From NCBI GenBank assembly GCA_015711875.1, contig JACVJG010000019.1, positions 1-14,383 on the forward strand: DNA of 14,383 bases. Reading direction: 5' to 3'. This document shows positions 1 through 7,085 of this stretch, in pieces. Source of the stretch: Candidatus Solincola jinzensis. GTDB lineage: Bacteria; Actinomycetota; Geothermincolia; Geothermincolales; RBG-13-55-18. Position 1 is the first letter of the stretch. Each line of letters begins with the position of its first letter. A program made the position numbers and the translations under genes. Below the pieces are notes generated by a model, which was given only the letters and a program-made list of their open reading frames with translations, did no database searches and had not been told where the DNA came from.

Positions 1-831
1 CCTCCCCGCGCGCAACTCCGCCTCCCGGCCTCCTTCACGCAACCTCGCGGTGGCCATGAGGCTGGTGCAGAAAAAATACCCCAGGGGTCGGGCGAAGAGG
101 GCCTTCATGGCCGCCCTCTCCCAGCGGTTGGGGTTGATGCCCACAAAAAAGCTGCGCGGGATCACGCGGGCGCGGAACCCTGCGGCGGTGAGGCCGCGGT
201 GAAGGGAGAGGGGGCTCTGCTCGTTTACGTGCATGACGTCGTCGTACTGCCCCCGCAGGTCCTCGGGCAGCTCGCGGCGCAGCATCAGGCGCGCAGCCCA
301 TCGCACCAGGGGGTAGCCCACGCGGTAGAACCAGGTATTGGGACCGGTGTGCACCACCAGCCTCCCCCAGGGGCGCAGCACGCGCCTGATCTCGCCCAGG
401 GTGTGCTCGATCTCGTAGGGATGCAGGTGCTCGTAGACGTCGATCATGAAGACCACGTCGAAGGAACCGTCGGGGAAATCCAGCCCCTTGGCGTCCGCGA
501 GCCGGAACTCCACCCTCTCGCGCAGCGGGGGCGGCATGGCCCCGCGCCGCTCCATGGAGAGCTCGATGGCGGCGGGGGCGTAATCCACGCCCACGGCGTG
601 GGCGCCACGCCTGGCCGCCTCGCAGGCCAGCTCGCCCCGGCCGCAGCCCACGTCCAGCACCCACCTGCCCTCGAGGTCTCCCGCCGCCGCCAGCGCCTCC
701 TGGATGCGCTCGGGCAGCACTTCGCACCCGCTTTCCAGGAGATGGTAACCCTCGCAATCGGTGGTGAAATATTCGCGCGTGTAAAGTTCCGGCGAAACCG
801 GTTCTGGCCTTTCCTTTTCCTTGCCATGCAT
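1..831 (-). CDS. class I SAM-dependent methyltransferase, partial (3' end beyond left edge)
   Basis: Probably methylates a sugar or glycan intermediate in the cytoplasm with S-adenosylmethionine. The 277 codons visible are open to the window edge with no stop, so the C-terminus is missing. Motif I is VLDVGCGRGE (about residues 58-67). The acidic ribose-binding end of strand 2 is AVGVDYAPAAIEL (79-91). Motif II is FDVVFMIDVYEHLHPYE (124-140), and a LRPWGRLVVHTGP strand follows (152-164); this is a UbiE/Methyltransf_11-type fold. The N-terminal LYTREYFTTDCEGY stretch resembles methyltransferases found in O-antigen and capsule loci. ATG at 831 was chosen; in-frame GTG codons lie just upstream (for example 840) and the ribosome binding site is only G-rich, so the start is uncertain. 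It lies 60 bp after the hydrolase gene on the same strand and is probably co-transcribed. The family is clear; the substrate is unknown. Confidence 0.87.
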   Translation of the reverse strand, partial: MHGKEKERPEPVSPELYTREYFTTDCEGYHLLESGCEVLPERIQEALAAAGDLEGRWVLDVGCGRGELACEAARRGAHAVGVDYAPAAIELSMERRGAMPPPLRERVEFRLADAKGLDFPDGSFDVVFMIDVYEHLHPYEIEHTLGEIRRVLRPWGRLVVHTGPNTWFYRVGYPLVRWAARLMLRRELPEDLRGQYDDVMHVNEQSPLSLHRGLTAAGFRARVIPRSFFVGINPNRWERAAMKALFARPLGYFFCTSLMATARLREGGREAELRAGR

Positions 832-891
832 GCTTACCACCGCCCCTGCGTCCACTACCGCCCTACCCCATGACACGCGAAGCGTCGGCCC

Positions 892-1944
892 CTAGCCGTA
901 TTTCTCGAACCAGGCGAACATCAAGTCCCAGACCTCGAGGCGCCCGGCGGGGTCGTTGACGCAGTGCGCCTCCTGGGGATAGAGCTTCAATTCCGCCGTC
1001 TTGCCCTTTTCCAGCATGGACTGGTAGAGGCGGCGGGCCTGGTCAACGGGGCAGAGGGGGTCCTTCTCGCCGTGGATGATGAGCACCGCGGCCTGGATGG
1101 AGTCCACGAAGTTGAGGGCAGAGCGCACCGCGTATTCCTGCGGCACCTGCTCCGGGGTGCCCCCCACCATGGGAAGGAGCTCGTTCCTGAGGGCCTCCGC
1201 GGCGGGGTCGGTCGAGGATACTATATTCTGGTAGAGGCCCACGGCGTCATAGAACCCCGCCTCCGCCACCACCGCCTTGACGCGAGGGTCGCGTGCCGCC
1301 GCCAGCACCGCTACCGCGGCGCCGTGGCTCTGCCCGTACATGCCTACGCGATCGCCCTCCACCAGCCCCTCCCGCTGCAGGTAGTCTATGGCGGCGATGA
1401 CATCGTCCACCTCACCCTTGGCCCCCTCGTGGGAACCCTGCGACATGCCGCTGCCCCGGAAGTCCGGGTTGAAGACCAGGTAACCGCGATCCCTTATCAT
1501 CAGGGCCACCTCGCTGAAATCACCCGCGGTGCCGAATCCGGCGTGGTTGACGATGATGGCAGGCCAGGGCCCGCTTCCCTCCGGGGGGCGGAAGAGGAGG
1601 CCGGAGACAGTCAGCCCTCCGCTGCTGGGGTAGAACACGCGCTCCGCCACCTTTTCCATCACCGCCATGGCCTCGTAGGCCCGGCTGATCAGATCGTCTG
1701 CGCGCTTGAAATCTCCCTGGTTATAGGCATCGAGCGCCTCTGTCCATCTCGCCCGCGCCTCACGCACGTCGTAACCCTCGCCCGCTTTCTGGGAGATCTC
1801 GGCGGCGCAAGCGAGGCCGCGCACCGTCACGCTCGCCTGGTCGATGATCCTGCCCAGCACGCAACCGCAGCCGCCCGCCAGCGTACCCGCCGCCAGGATG
1901 ACCGCCGCCACCGCCAGCGCTTTGAGCCTCAAACCTATGCGCAT
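892..1944 (-). CDS. alpha/beta hydrolase (dienelactone hydrolase/prolyl-oligopeptidase-like), probable lipoprotein
   Basis: A 350-residue serine hydrolase. The nucleophile elbow is GMYGQSHG with Ser206, the acid is Asp295 in HGEKDPLCP, and the histidine is His327 in YPQEAHC, so the triad is complete. VNHAGFGTAG (132-141) is the oxyanion-side strand, and NPDFRGSGMSQG matches the DRG motif of the dienelactone hydrolase/S9 group. The N-terminus is a basic, hydrophobic signal peptide ending in LAGGC, so Cys26 could be lipidated and the enzyme held outside the membrane. Residues 58-100 are helical and TPR-like before the catalytic domain. GAGGAGG lies 5 bp upstream of the ATG. It sits between the flippase and a methyltransferase on the same strand. 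A role in removing acyl groups from the exported glycan is inference; a peptidase or unrelated esterase is equally compatible. Confidence 0.85.
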   Translation of the reverse strand: MRIGLRLKALAVAAVILAAGTLAGGCGCVLGRIIDQASVTVRGLACAAEISQKAGEGYDVREARARWTEALDAYNQGDFKRADDLISRAYEAMAVMEKVAERVFYPSSGGLTVSGLLFRPPEGSGPWPAIIVNHAGFGTAGDFSEVALMIRDRGYLVFNPDFRGSGMSQGSHEGAKGEVDDVIAAIDYLQREGLVEGDRVGMYGQSHGAAVAVLAAARDPRVKAVVAEAGFYDAVGLYQNIVSSTDPAAEALRNELLPMVGGTPEQVPQEYAVRSALNFVDSIQAAVLIIHGEKDPLCPVDQARRLYQSMLEKGKTAELKLYPQEAHCVNDPAGRLEVWDLMFAWFEKYG

Positions 1945-2059
1945 GAGCGCCTCCTCGTCCGTCCCCTGGCTCCCGCCGCGGCTTCACCACCGCCGCCTCC
2001 GGCGGGAAAGGTTGCAACGGGACGTGCGGAACCCGCCGCCCCGCTTCCGGCTTCCCTGC

Positions 2060-3781
2060 CTATACCGTAAGCCACTCGTTCAGCTCCCGCAAACCCGACC
2101 TCGTCAGGGCCCTTCCGCCCAGGGCCAGCGCCAGGTACATCGCCGTCAATGCCGCCGCCGACACCAGGGCGTACTGCGTGGCGGCCATGAAGGTGTCCCT
2201 GCCCGCCACCAGGAACCTATGGAGGAAGAAGGCGGCGGCATAAAGCGCCCCCAGGATGAGCGCCGGCGGCCCGGCGAAAGCGAGGAGCCTTACGCGGTGA
2301 TGCAGCGCGCGCGTCAGGCGCTGCGAGAGCAGCAGGAACACCACCGCCTCGCTCAGGAGCACCGCCAGCGCCGCCCCCGTATATCCCCACATAGAAATGG
2401 CGACCGCGCCCACCACCGCCTTGAAGGGCAACCCTATGAGCACCACCGCGGTCACCGTTTTCTGGCGGTCGATGACGATGAAGAAGGGGAAGCTCACCGC
2501 GGTCATGAGGGTGAAGCACATGGCTCCCATGGTCAGCCAGGTGGCGTGCCAGGCCTGTATGAAATCATGCTTCTGCAGCACCAGCACCGGCCGCGCCAGC
2601 ACCGGGACGATGACCACCAGCGGCGCCACCAGCAACCATGCGTAATGTGCCAGGCGCTCCCAAAGTCTACCAAGCCGCTCAGGGTGTTTTCCGCCCACCT
2701 TGGAAACCGCCGGCAGAACCGCCATGTTAAGCGCCAGGGTCAGGAAAACGAAGGCCTTGGCGAACATACCCGCCGCGCTGTACAGGCCCACCTCCGTGTC
2801 GCCGCGTAGCCAGGAGAGGATGGGGATGTCTATGCCGGCATAGACCGTCACCCCCGCCGCCACCACCGCCAGGGGCCACGCGCTCGCCAGCAGGTAGCGC
2901 CAGAGGGGGCCCTCCATGGTGAAGGGGCCAAGCCTGAAGACGGCGCCAGGCTTCTCCAGGGGAGGGGAGGGAACCCCGACACCGTCCCCCTCTGAGCCCT
3001 CCGCGCCTTCAGGTCCGGCTTCCTCTCCTTCCGCCAGGCCGGCGTAGGAGTAGTCCGCCAGGAGAGCCTCCATGGCCGCCTCGCCCGAGGCGTCCGGCAC
3101 ATGGGTCACCGCTTCCGCCACCGCCATGCCGTCGATGCCCGCCATCGCCAGGCCCTCCCTACGCAGCGCCCTGCGGTAGGCGATGTAGAGGTGAAAGATG
3201 GAATAGAGGATGGTGATGATATATATGAGCACCAGGTAAATCAACACCCCACGCAGTTCCGCGGAAACGACGTAAATGGACATCCCCACCTTCATGATGC
3301 CCATGATCAGGTAGACCAGGGCCACTGTCCCCAGCCTCTCCAGGGCTATGAAGCTCTCGCATAGGGAGTTGGAGAAAGGCTGCTCGATGAGGAGGCAGAA
3401 GGCGACGGTGAAGACCACCCAGAACTTCTCTCCCGCCAGTCCTTCCCCGCCCTGCAACGCCAGTGCCACGAAGTCGGTGATCATGAGCAGCGCGAAGGCC
3501 GCCAACCCCAGGAGCAGGCGCAGGGAGGCGATGTTGGAGAAGTAGCGCGGCAGCCTGGAGTTATCCTGGGAGGCGTCGCGGATGGATATGTTGCCTATGC
3601 CGAAATCAGGTATTACCTGGAAGATGGTGTAAAGGGAGAAAGCGTAGGTATATATGCCGGCCTTCTCCGGCCCCAGGTTGCGGTTGATGATTATGGCGAG
3701 GATGAAGGTGAGCCCCGAGGTGACCACCCTCGCTCCCACCAGCGCGGCGGTGTTCCTGGAAAGACGGCCTACTCGCTCCAT
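2060..3781 (-). CDS. polysaccharide flippase, MOP superfamily (Wzx/RfbX-like)
   Basis: An integral membrane protein expected to flip lipid-linked glycan units from the inner to the outer face of the cytoplasmic membrane. The start is typical of the family: RLSRNTAALVGARVVTSGLT, then LGPEKAGIYTYAFS and PDFGIGNISIRDAS. It has about 12-14 hydrophobic segments. Its 573 residues exceed the usual 420-510 because a hydrophilic insertion of about 85 residues (roughly 205-292), rich in Glu, Gly, Ala and Pro, splits the N- and C-terminal helical bundles; after it the fold resumes with WRYLLASAWPLAVVAAGV. ATG 3781 is preceded by AAGGGGA at good spacing. It lies 115 bp upstream of the hydrolase gene and 470 bp downstream of the Wzz-like gene, all on one strand. 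The family is clear; the transported lipid is not known. Confidence 0.9.
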   Translation of the reverse strand: MERVGRLSRNTAALVGARVVTSGLTFILAIIINRNLGPEKAGIYTYAFSLYTIFQVIPDFGIGNISIRDASQDNSRLPRYFSNIASLRLLLGLAAFALLMITDFVALALQGGEGLAGEKFWVVFTVAFCLLIEQPFSNSLCESFIALERLGTVALVYLIMGIMKVGMSIYVVSAELRGVLIYLVLIYIITILYSIFHLYIAYRRALRREGLAMAGIDGMAVAEAVTHVPDASGEAAMEALLADYSYAGLAEGEEAGPEGAEGSEGDGVGVPSPPLEKPGAVFRLGPFTMEGPLWRYLLASAWPLAVVAAGVTVYAGIDIPILSWLRGDTEVGLYSAAGMFAKAFVFLTLALNMAVLPAVSKVGGKHPERLGRLWERLAHYAWLLVAPLVVIVPVLARPVLVLQKHDFIQAWHATWLTMGAMCFTLMTAVSFPFFIVIDRQKTVTAVVLIGLPFKAVVGAVAISMWGYTGAALAVLLSEAVVFLLLSQRLTRALHHRVRLLAFAGPPALILGALYAAAFFLHRFLVAGRDTFMAATQYALVSAAALTAMYLALALGGRALTRSGLRELNEWLTV

Positions 3782-4251
3782 CTATTGTCCCCTTGCCCCG
3801 TTCTTAAGCCGGCGACCAGGCTATTTACCTCTCCTGAGCTCTCCACAAAAGGCGGCCGTCAACCGCCTGTCCTTCTTATCCTTCTATTACCTTCCATATC
3901 CTTCCCCACGATATCCTTCCCCACGAGCCCGAGCCCCTTGCTAGGATCTATCGTCCATGTTTTCAGGGATGCGGGTGGTGCGGCATATAAAGCGGTCAAC
4001 GGCTGGCGGTATTCCCGCGTATCCAGCACCGGTTGGCTTTCCGACGCGGAACGCCGACTTCGTCGCCCACGCTTGCCGGCGAACACGACGCCTCGAACGC
4101 GCGTAATGCGGGCGATGGATGCCTTTCCGCCCCTCTGAAGGCCTTCATCCCTAGCCGCGCAGCCACGCTGCCGGTCGAAAGGGCAAACCCCAAAGCTGGA
4201 CCATTCTAAAAGACGGAAATGCCGCGCGCCTCTCCTGGAGCGCTCGGACCG
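3782..4251. other. 470-bp non-coding spacer between the Wzz-like and flippase genes
   Basis: I see no convincing gene. The reading frames on the minus strand (for example 3859-4086 and 3996-4193) are short, lack ribosome binding sites and show no recognisable motif. The 60 bp nearest the flippase form a simple-sequence tract: TATCCTTC-like units on the plus strand, so the mRNA sense is GAAGGATA-like and purine-rich, including an exact 15-bp tandem duplication. No rho-independent terminator is evident, so read-through into the flippase gene remains possible. A decayed gene in this stretch cannot be excluded. Confidence 0.6.
3896..3925. repeat. 15-bp perfect tandem duplication
   Basis: ATATCCTTCCCCACG occurs twice head to tail (3896-3910 and 3911-3925). 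It continues to the left into looser TATCCTTC/CTTCCAT units, back to about 3869. On the transcribed (minus) strand it reads as repeated GGGGAAGGATAT. It lies about 115-145 bp upstream of the flippase start. Replication slippage in a pyrimidine-rich tract is the simplest origin. Confidence 0.85.
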
Positions 4252-6753
4252 CTATTCCCAGTCTATCCCTTCTTCGTCTCCACCAGGGGGCCTGTTCTCC
4301 CTGCCCCTCCCCCTTCTTTTCCGCATGGACCTCGCCTCGCCCCTTTTAGCCATGCGGAATCGCCTCTTTTCGGGGAGCCCGAACTCCTCCGGCCCCGTGA
4401 CTTTTTCCTCCTTTTCCCCTTCCCGCGCCGTCATCCCCGCGGCTTGCCCGTCTCCAGCCGATGTCACGCGCTTTTCCGCCGCCGGGATGGACACGGTCTC
4501 GGGCGCGGTCGCAGCCCCGGACGCGCCCCCCTCCCCATGAGAAGCGGCCCTGGCTTCAGGTGCGGCGGCTTGCGGCGTGGCTGTGTCCCCCCTACCGGAC
4601 GGCCCAGCCGCGACCCGAGCACCCGCCTCAGACAGCATGTGCCGCAGGCGCTCCTGGGCCTCCGCCTCGCTTATGTCCGCGAACTCGCCCTCGCGCCGCA
4701 TCATCCTTATTATGGTATGAGAGATCCCCCGCACGCTCTCCTCGGCGATGCCGTAGCGGCGCAGGAAGGCCTGGTAATAAACGGTAATGGCCGCGGTAGC
4801 GGACTCCCTCACGTCCGCCTTGTCGGAGACGAGTCCCCTCAGCCAGGTCTTGGGTATGGGCTCCCCTCTCTCTCCTTTGCGGCGGAATTCCTCCAACACC
4901 CTTTCCCTGGCGCGCGCCTCGTCGCCCCTGGGCCTCGCGGGAGCCGCTTCCGCCGAAGAGGGCTTCGGCTCCGACCTGGAGGCGGCGGCCGCTTTCCTCT
5001 TTTCGGCCCGCCTCCACGTGCGCACCGCGCCGGCACCCGCCTCAAGCCCGGTCCCCGGCGACGCATTGTCTTCCCCCCCTCGTGCGAGCGCGTTTACGCT
5101 TCCCGCCGCTGCCGCCCGCTCGCTCTCTCCTCTCTCCTGAGCCTCCTCTCCCCTTCGCGGCGTGGGGCCTACCGGGGCGGGCGAGGGCGGGGTTAGCGCT
5201 TCCACCCGCGGCACCGCGACTCCGACCGCCGGGGAAACAACCTGTTGCTCTCCGGCCTCGGCTGCGCGCTTTTTCCCCATCGGCTTACGCTCGTCCAGGG
5301 ACGGCGTTACGGCGACAGGCTTGGCCGCTGTATCCACGGCGGTCCCCTTTTCCTTTTTCCTGCGGGCCTTCGTGGTCTCCGGCGGCTTTTCAGGCTCCTT
5401 TCTCCCGCGCTCTCGACTTTTGATCCTGACGTTGGCGAGCACCACCCCCATGGGCACGATGCCCATGCGCTCTACGCCTCGCAACGCCTCTTCCGCCGCC
5501 TTGCGCGTGCAGCGCTCCGCGTCTATGAGCGCCAGGAGATTGCCGGCTGCCGAGGAGGCAACCGCGGCGTCAACGCATCCCTGCAGGGCCGGCGCGTAGA
5601 TCACCACCTGATCGAATACCTCTTCCTGCTCCCGCAACGCCTCGGCGAAAGCGGCCGCCGAGAGGAGATCGGTGGACCGCTCGCTCCTGGACCCCGCAGG
5701 GAGGACGTAAAGGTTGGCGACGCCCCCGTCCGCTATCATGGGGCGCGGGTCCCGTCCCATCTCCAGCACCTCGCATAGACCGGGGCGCCCCTCCATGCCC
5801 AAAAGGATCGAGAGGGAGCGTTCCCGGAGATCGGCGTCTATGAGCAGGGTCTTACGGCCGGTATTGGCGACGCTGATGGCCAGGTTGGCGGCCAAGGCGG
5901 GCGCAGCCGGGAAGGACAGCACCGGGGCCGCCACCAGGGAGACGCCCTCCTCGCGGTGCGACAACATCACCGCGGAACGCAGCTCGGCGTAAGCCTCCCA
6001 GGTGAGCGAGCCCTCACCGAAAGCGGGCAGCAGATCCCCCGCCGTCGCGCCCTTGACCCTAGGCAGCACCCCCAGCACCGGCAACCCCAGGGACTCCTCC
6101 GTCTCGCGCGTGGAGCGGAAATGGGGATCGAAATACTCCATCAACACCACCAGCACCAGGCCCACCACCAGGCCCACGAAAACCCCCAGCCCCAGATAGG
6201 CCATGGGCTTGGGCTGGGTGGGTTTCTCGGGCACCACGGCGCGGTTGGTGAAGACGATGTTGCCGTTGAGGATGAGGTTTTTGAGGCTTTCGTTGAAGAA
6301 CTCGTTGGCCTCGCTCTTGAGGGTCATCAGCTCCATGGTCTCTCCCCAGGTGTTGGCGATATCCGCCACACGGGTGGGGCTGCCGTCGGTGAAGGTGATC
6401 TTCATGGAGGTGGAGTTGGCTTCCGGCACCGCGCTCACCTTCTTGAGCAAGTCCTCTGGGCTGATCTGTATCCCCTGTTTATCGAGCCTCTCGCTCACCA
6501 CCCTCGCCACGTCGAAGCTCTCCGCGAAGTTGGCCACCGAGGGCATGAGGGCCACGTAGGCGCCCTGGGTCATGGCATCAGGAAGGCCGGTGGTGCGGTT
6601 GATAGGGGCGGTGGCCGAGGCGGAGATCTCCACCTTGTACACCGGGCTCTGCACCTTTGATACCACGGCCGCCGCCAGCGCCGACACCAGCAGTATGGCT
6701 ACGACGATCCATAGCCTCTTGAGGATGGCCGCTCCGATATCCTGAAGTCGCAT
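4252..6753 (-). CDS. Wzz-type chain-length determinant fused to a degenerate BY-kinase domain, with a long charged tail
   Basis: An inner-membrane protein of 833 residues. Residues 15-32 form TM1, 33-180 a Wzz-like periplasmic domain, EKPTQPKPM (176-184) the proline-rich segment before TM2, and 185-207 TM2. Residues 250-445 align with CpsD/Wzc-type tyrosine kinases: AYAELRSAVM, a LAANLAISVA helix, Walker A' TLLIDADLR (302-310), LYVLPAGSRS, and GVVLANVR. The P-loop position, however, reads VLSFPAAPAL, with no GK[ST], and the Walker B IDTPP-type motif reads VVIYAPA (383-389), with no Asp. ATP binding and kinase activity are therefore unlikely. Residues 446-833 are Lys/Arg/Glu/Ala/Pro-rich and probably disordered, with a helical island at 612-710 and no tyrosine cluster. 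GGAGG lies 12 bp before the ATG. Chain-length or export scaffolding is inferred from the fold and the locus. Confidence 0.85.
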   Translation of the reverse strand: MRLQDIGAAILKRLWIVVAILLVSALAAAVVSKVQSPVYKVEISASATAPINRTTGLPDAMTQGAYVALMPSVANFAESFDVARVVSERLDKQGIQISPEDLLKKVSAVPEANSTSMKITFTDGSPTRVADIANTWGETMELMTLKSEANEFFNESLKNLILNGNIVFTNRAVVPEKPTQPKPMAYLGLGVFVGLVVGLVLVVLMEYFDPHFRSTRETEESLGLPVLGVLPRVKGATAGDLLPAFGEGSLTWEAYAELRSAVMLSHREEGVSLVAAPVLSFPAAPALAANLAISVANTGRKTLLIDADLRERSLSILLGMEGRPGLCEVLEMGRDPRPMIADGGVANLYVLPAGSRSERSTDLLSAAAFAEALREQEEVFDQVVIYAPALQGCVDAAVASSAAGNLLALIDAERCTRKAAEEALRGVERMGIVPMGVVLANVRIKSRERGRKEPEKPPETTKARRKKEKGTAVDTAAKPVAVTPSLDERKPMGKKRAAEAGEQQVVSPAVGVAVPRVEALTPPSPAPVGPTPRRGEEAQERGESERAAAAGSVNALARGGEDNASPGTGLEAGAGAVRTWRRAEKRKAAAASRSEPKPSSAEAAPARPRGDEARARERVLEEFRRKGERGEPIPKTWLRGLVSDKADVRESATAAITVYYQAFLRRYGIAEESVRGISHTIIRMMRREGEFADISEAEAQERLRHMLSEAGARVAAGPSGRGDTATPQAAAPEARAASHGEGGASGAATAPETVSIPAAEKRVTSAGDGQAAGMTAREGEKEEKVTGPEEFGLPEKRRFRMAKRGEARSMRKRRGRGRENRPPGGDEEGIDWE

Positions 6754-6854
6754 CTTTCAACCTTTCCTCCCTGTGGGCGCGCGAATACGCCCCATGCCTT
6801 TCGCCCTGCGGGAATGCATGCCCTCTGGGACGTTACCAAGCTCAACAGGGTTTC

Positions 6855-6863
6855 ATTATAGCA
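6855..6863 (-). promoter_or_regulatory. extended -10 promoter candidate for the leftward genes
   Basis: On the minus strand the sequence reads TGCTATAAT, a perfect -10 hexamer with the TGn extension. No TTGACA-like -35 is seen at 16-18 bp, which extended -10 promoters can tolerate. Transcription would begin near 6848 and give a leader of about 95 nt before the Wzz-like ATG at 6753. Confidence 0.5.
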
Positions 6864-6895
6864 GTATATCGGCGCTGGACCGCGGGAGGGTTAGA

Positions 6896-6901
6896 TATAA
6901 T
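6896..6901 (+). promoter_or_regulatory. -10 box candidate for the rightward genes
   Basis: TATAAT on the plus strand stands out in GC-rich DNA and is divergent from the leftward TATAAT 35 bp away. The only -35-like sequence is a weak CTGGAC at 6875-6880, with a short 15-bp spacer. Transcription would start near 6908 and leave a leader of about 180 nt before the acyltransferase at 7086, containing an inverted repeat and a short ORF. Confidence 0.42.
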
Positions 6902-6919
6902 GATGCGCGAAGGGGGCTA

Positions 6920-6951
6920 TTGTCTGGCCGCCGGAAGGCCGATTAAGACAA
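6920..6951 (+). promoter_or_regulatory. inverted repeat/leader hairpin candidate
   Basis: TTGTCT (6920-6925) pairs with AGACAA (6946-6951). Inside it GGCC pairs with GGCC around a GCCGGAA loop, with GATTA as a one-sided bulge. It begins about 12 nt after the predicted rightward start site, so it could act as a 5' mRNA stabilising hairpin or as an operator. There is no U-tract, so it is not a standard terminator. No known riboswitch is recognised. Confidence 0.4.
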
Positions 6952-7014
6952 CGTGTGCGAACGCCAGCAGCTGGAATGCGAAACGGGGACGGTGCAACGA
7001 AGGGAGTGGGGCAG

Positions 7015-7080
7015 ATGGATACAAAAAGCCCTTGTGAAAAGGCCGTGATCTCGACCCTGCGCGCGCCGCGGAAGGAGTGA
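7015..7080 (+). CDS. 21-residue upstream ORF (possible leader peptide)
   Basis: ATG at 7015 is preceded by GAAGGGAG with 8-bp spacing, as good as any ribosome binding site in the window. It encodes MDTKSPCEKAVISTLRAPRK plus a final Glu. Its TGA (7078-7080) ends 5 bp before the acyltransferase ATG, and its last sense codons, AAG GAG, are part of that gene's ribosome binding site, so translation of one would affect the other. No run of one amino acid suggests attenuation. It could be a coupling ORF or chance; there is no homology information. Confidence 0.3.
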   Translation: MDTKSPCEKAVISTLRAPRKE

Positions 7081-7085
7081 GGCGT

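Noticed and set aside
35..873. Long open frames on both strands (35-757 minus, 199-873 plus, 444-827 minus) over the left-edge methyltransferase
   Set aside because: They are Arg/Pro/Gly/His-rich shadows. The third minus-strand frame has clear methyltransferase motifs and is open across the whole interval.
964..2070. 368-codon plus-strand frame opposite the hydrolase gene
   Set aside because: It has no domain motifs and is His/Arg-rich; it is produced by high GC3 opposite a gene with an intact catalytic triad.
3859..4193. Two minus-strand frames (75 and 65 codons) in the 470-bp spacer
   Set aside because: No ribosome binding site, no recognisable motif, and they overlap each other in different frames; at most debris of a lost gene.
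4219..5196. Plus-strand frames opposite the tail of the Wzz-like protein
   Set aside because: Pro/Arg/Ser-rich antisense artefact of the Glu/Lys/Ala/Arg-rich coding strand; no ribosome binding site or motif.
7077..7085. GTG start at 7077 for the first acyltransferase
   Set aside because: It lies inside the GAAGGAG ribosome binding site; ATG 7086 has ideal spacing.
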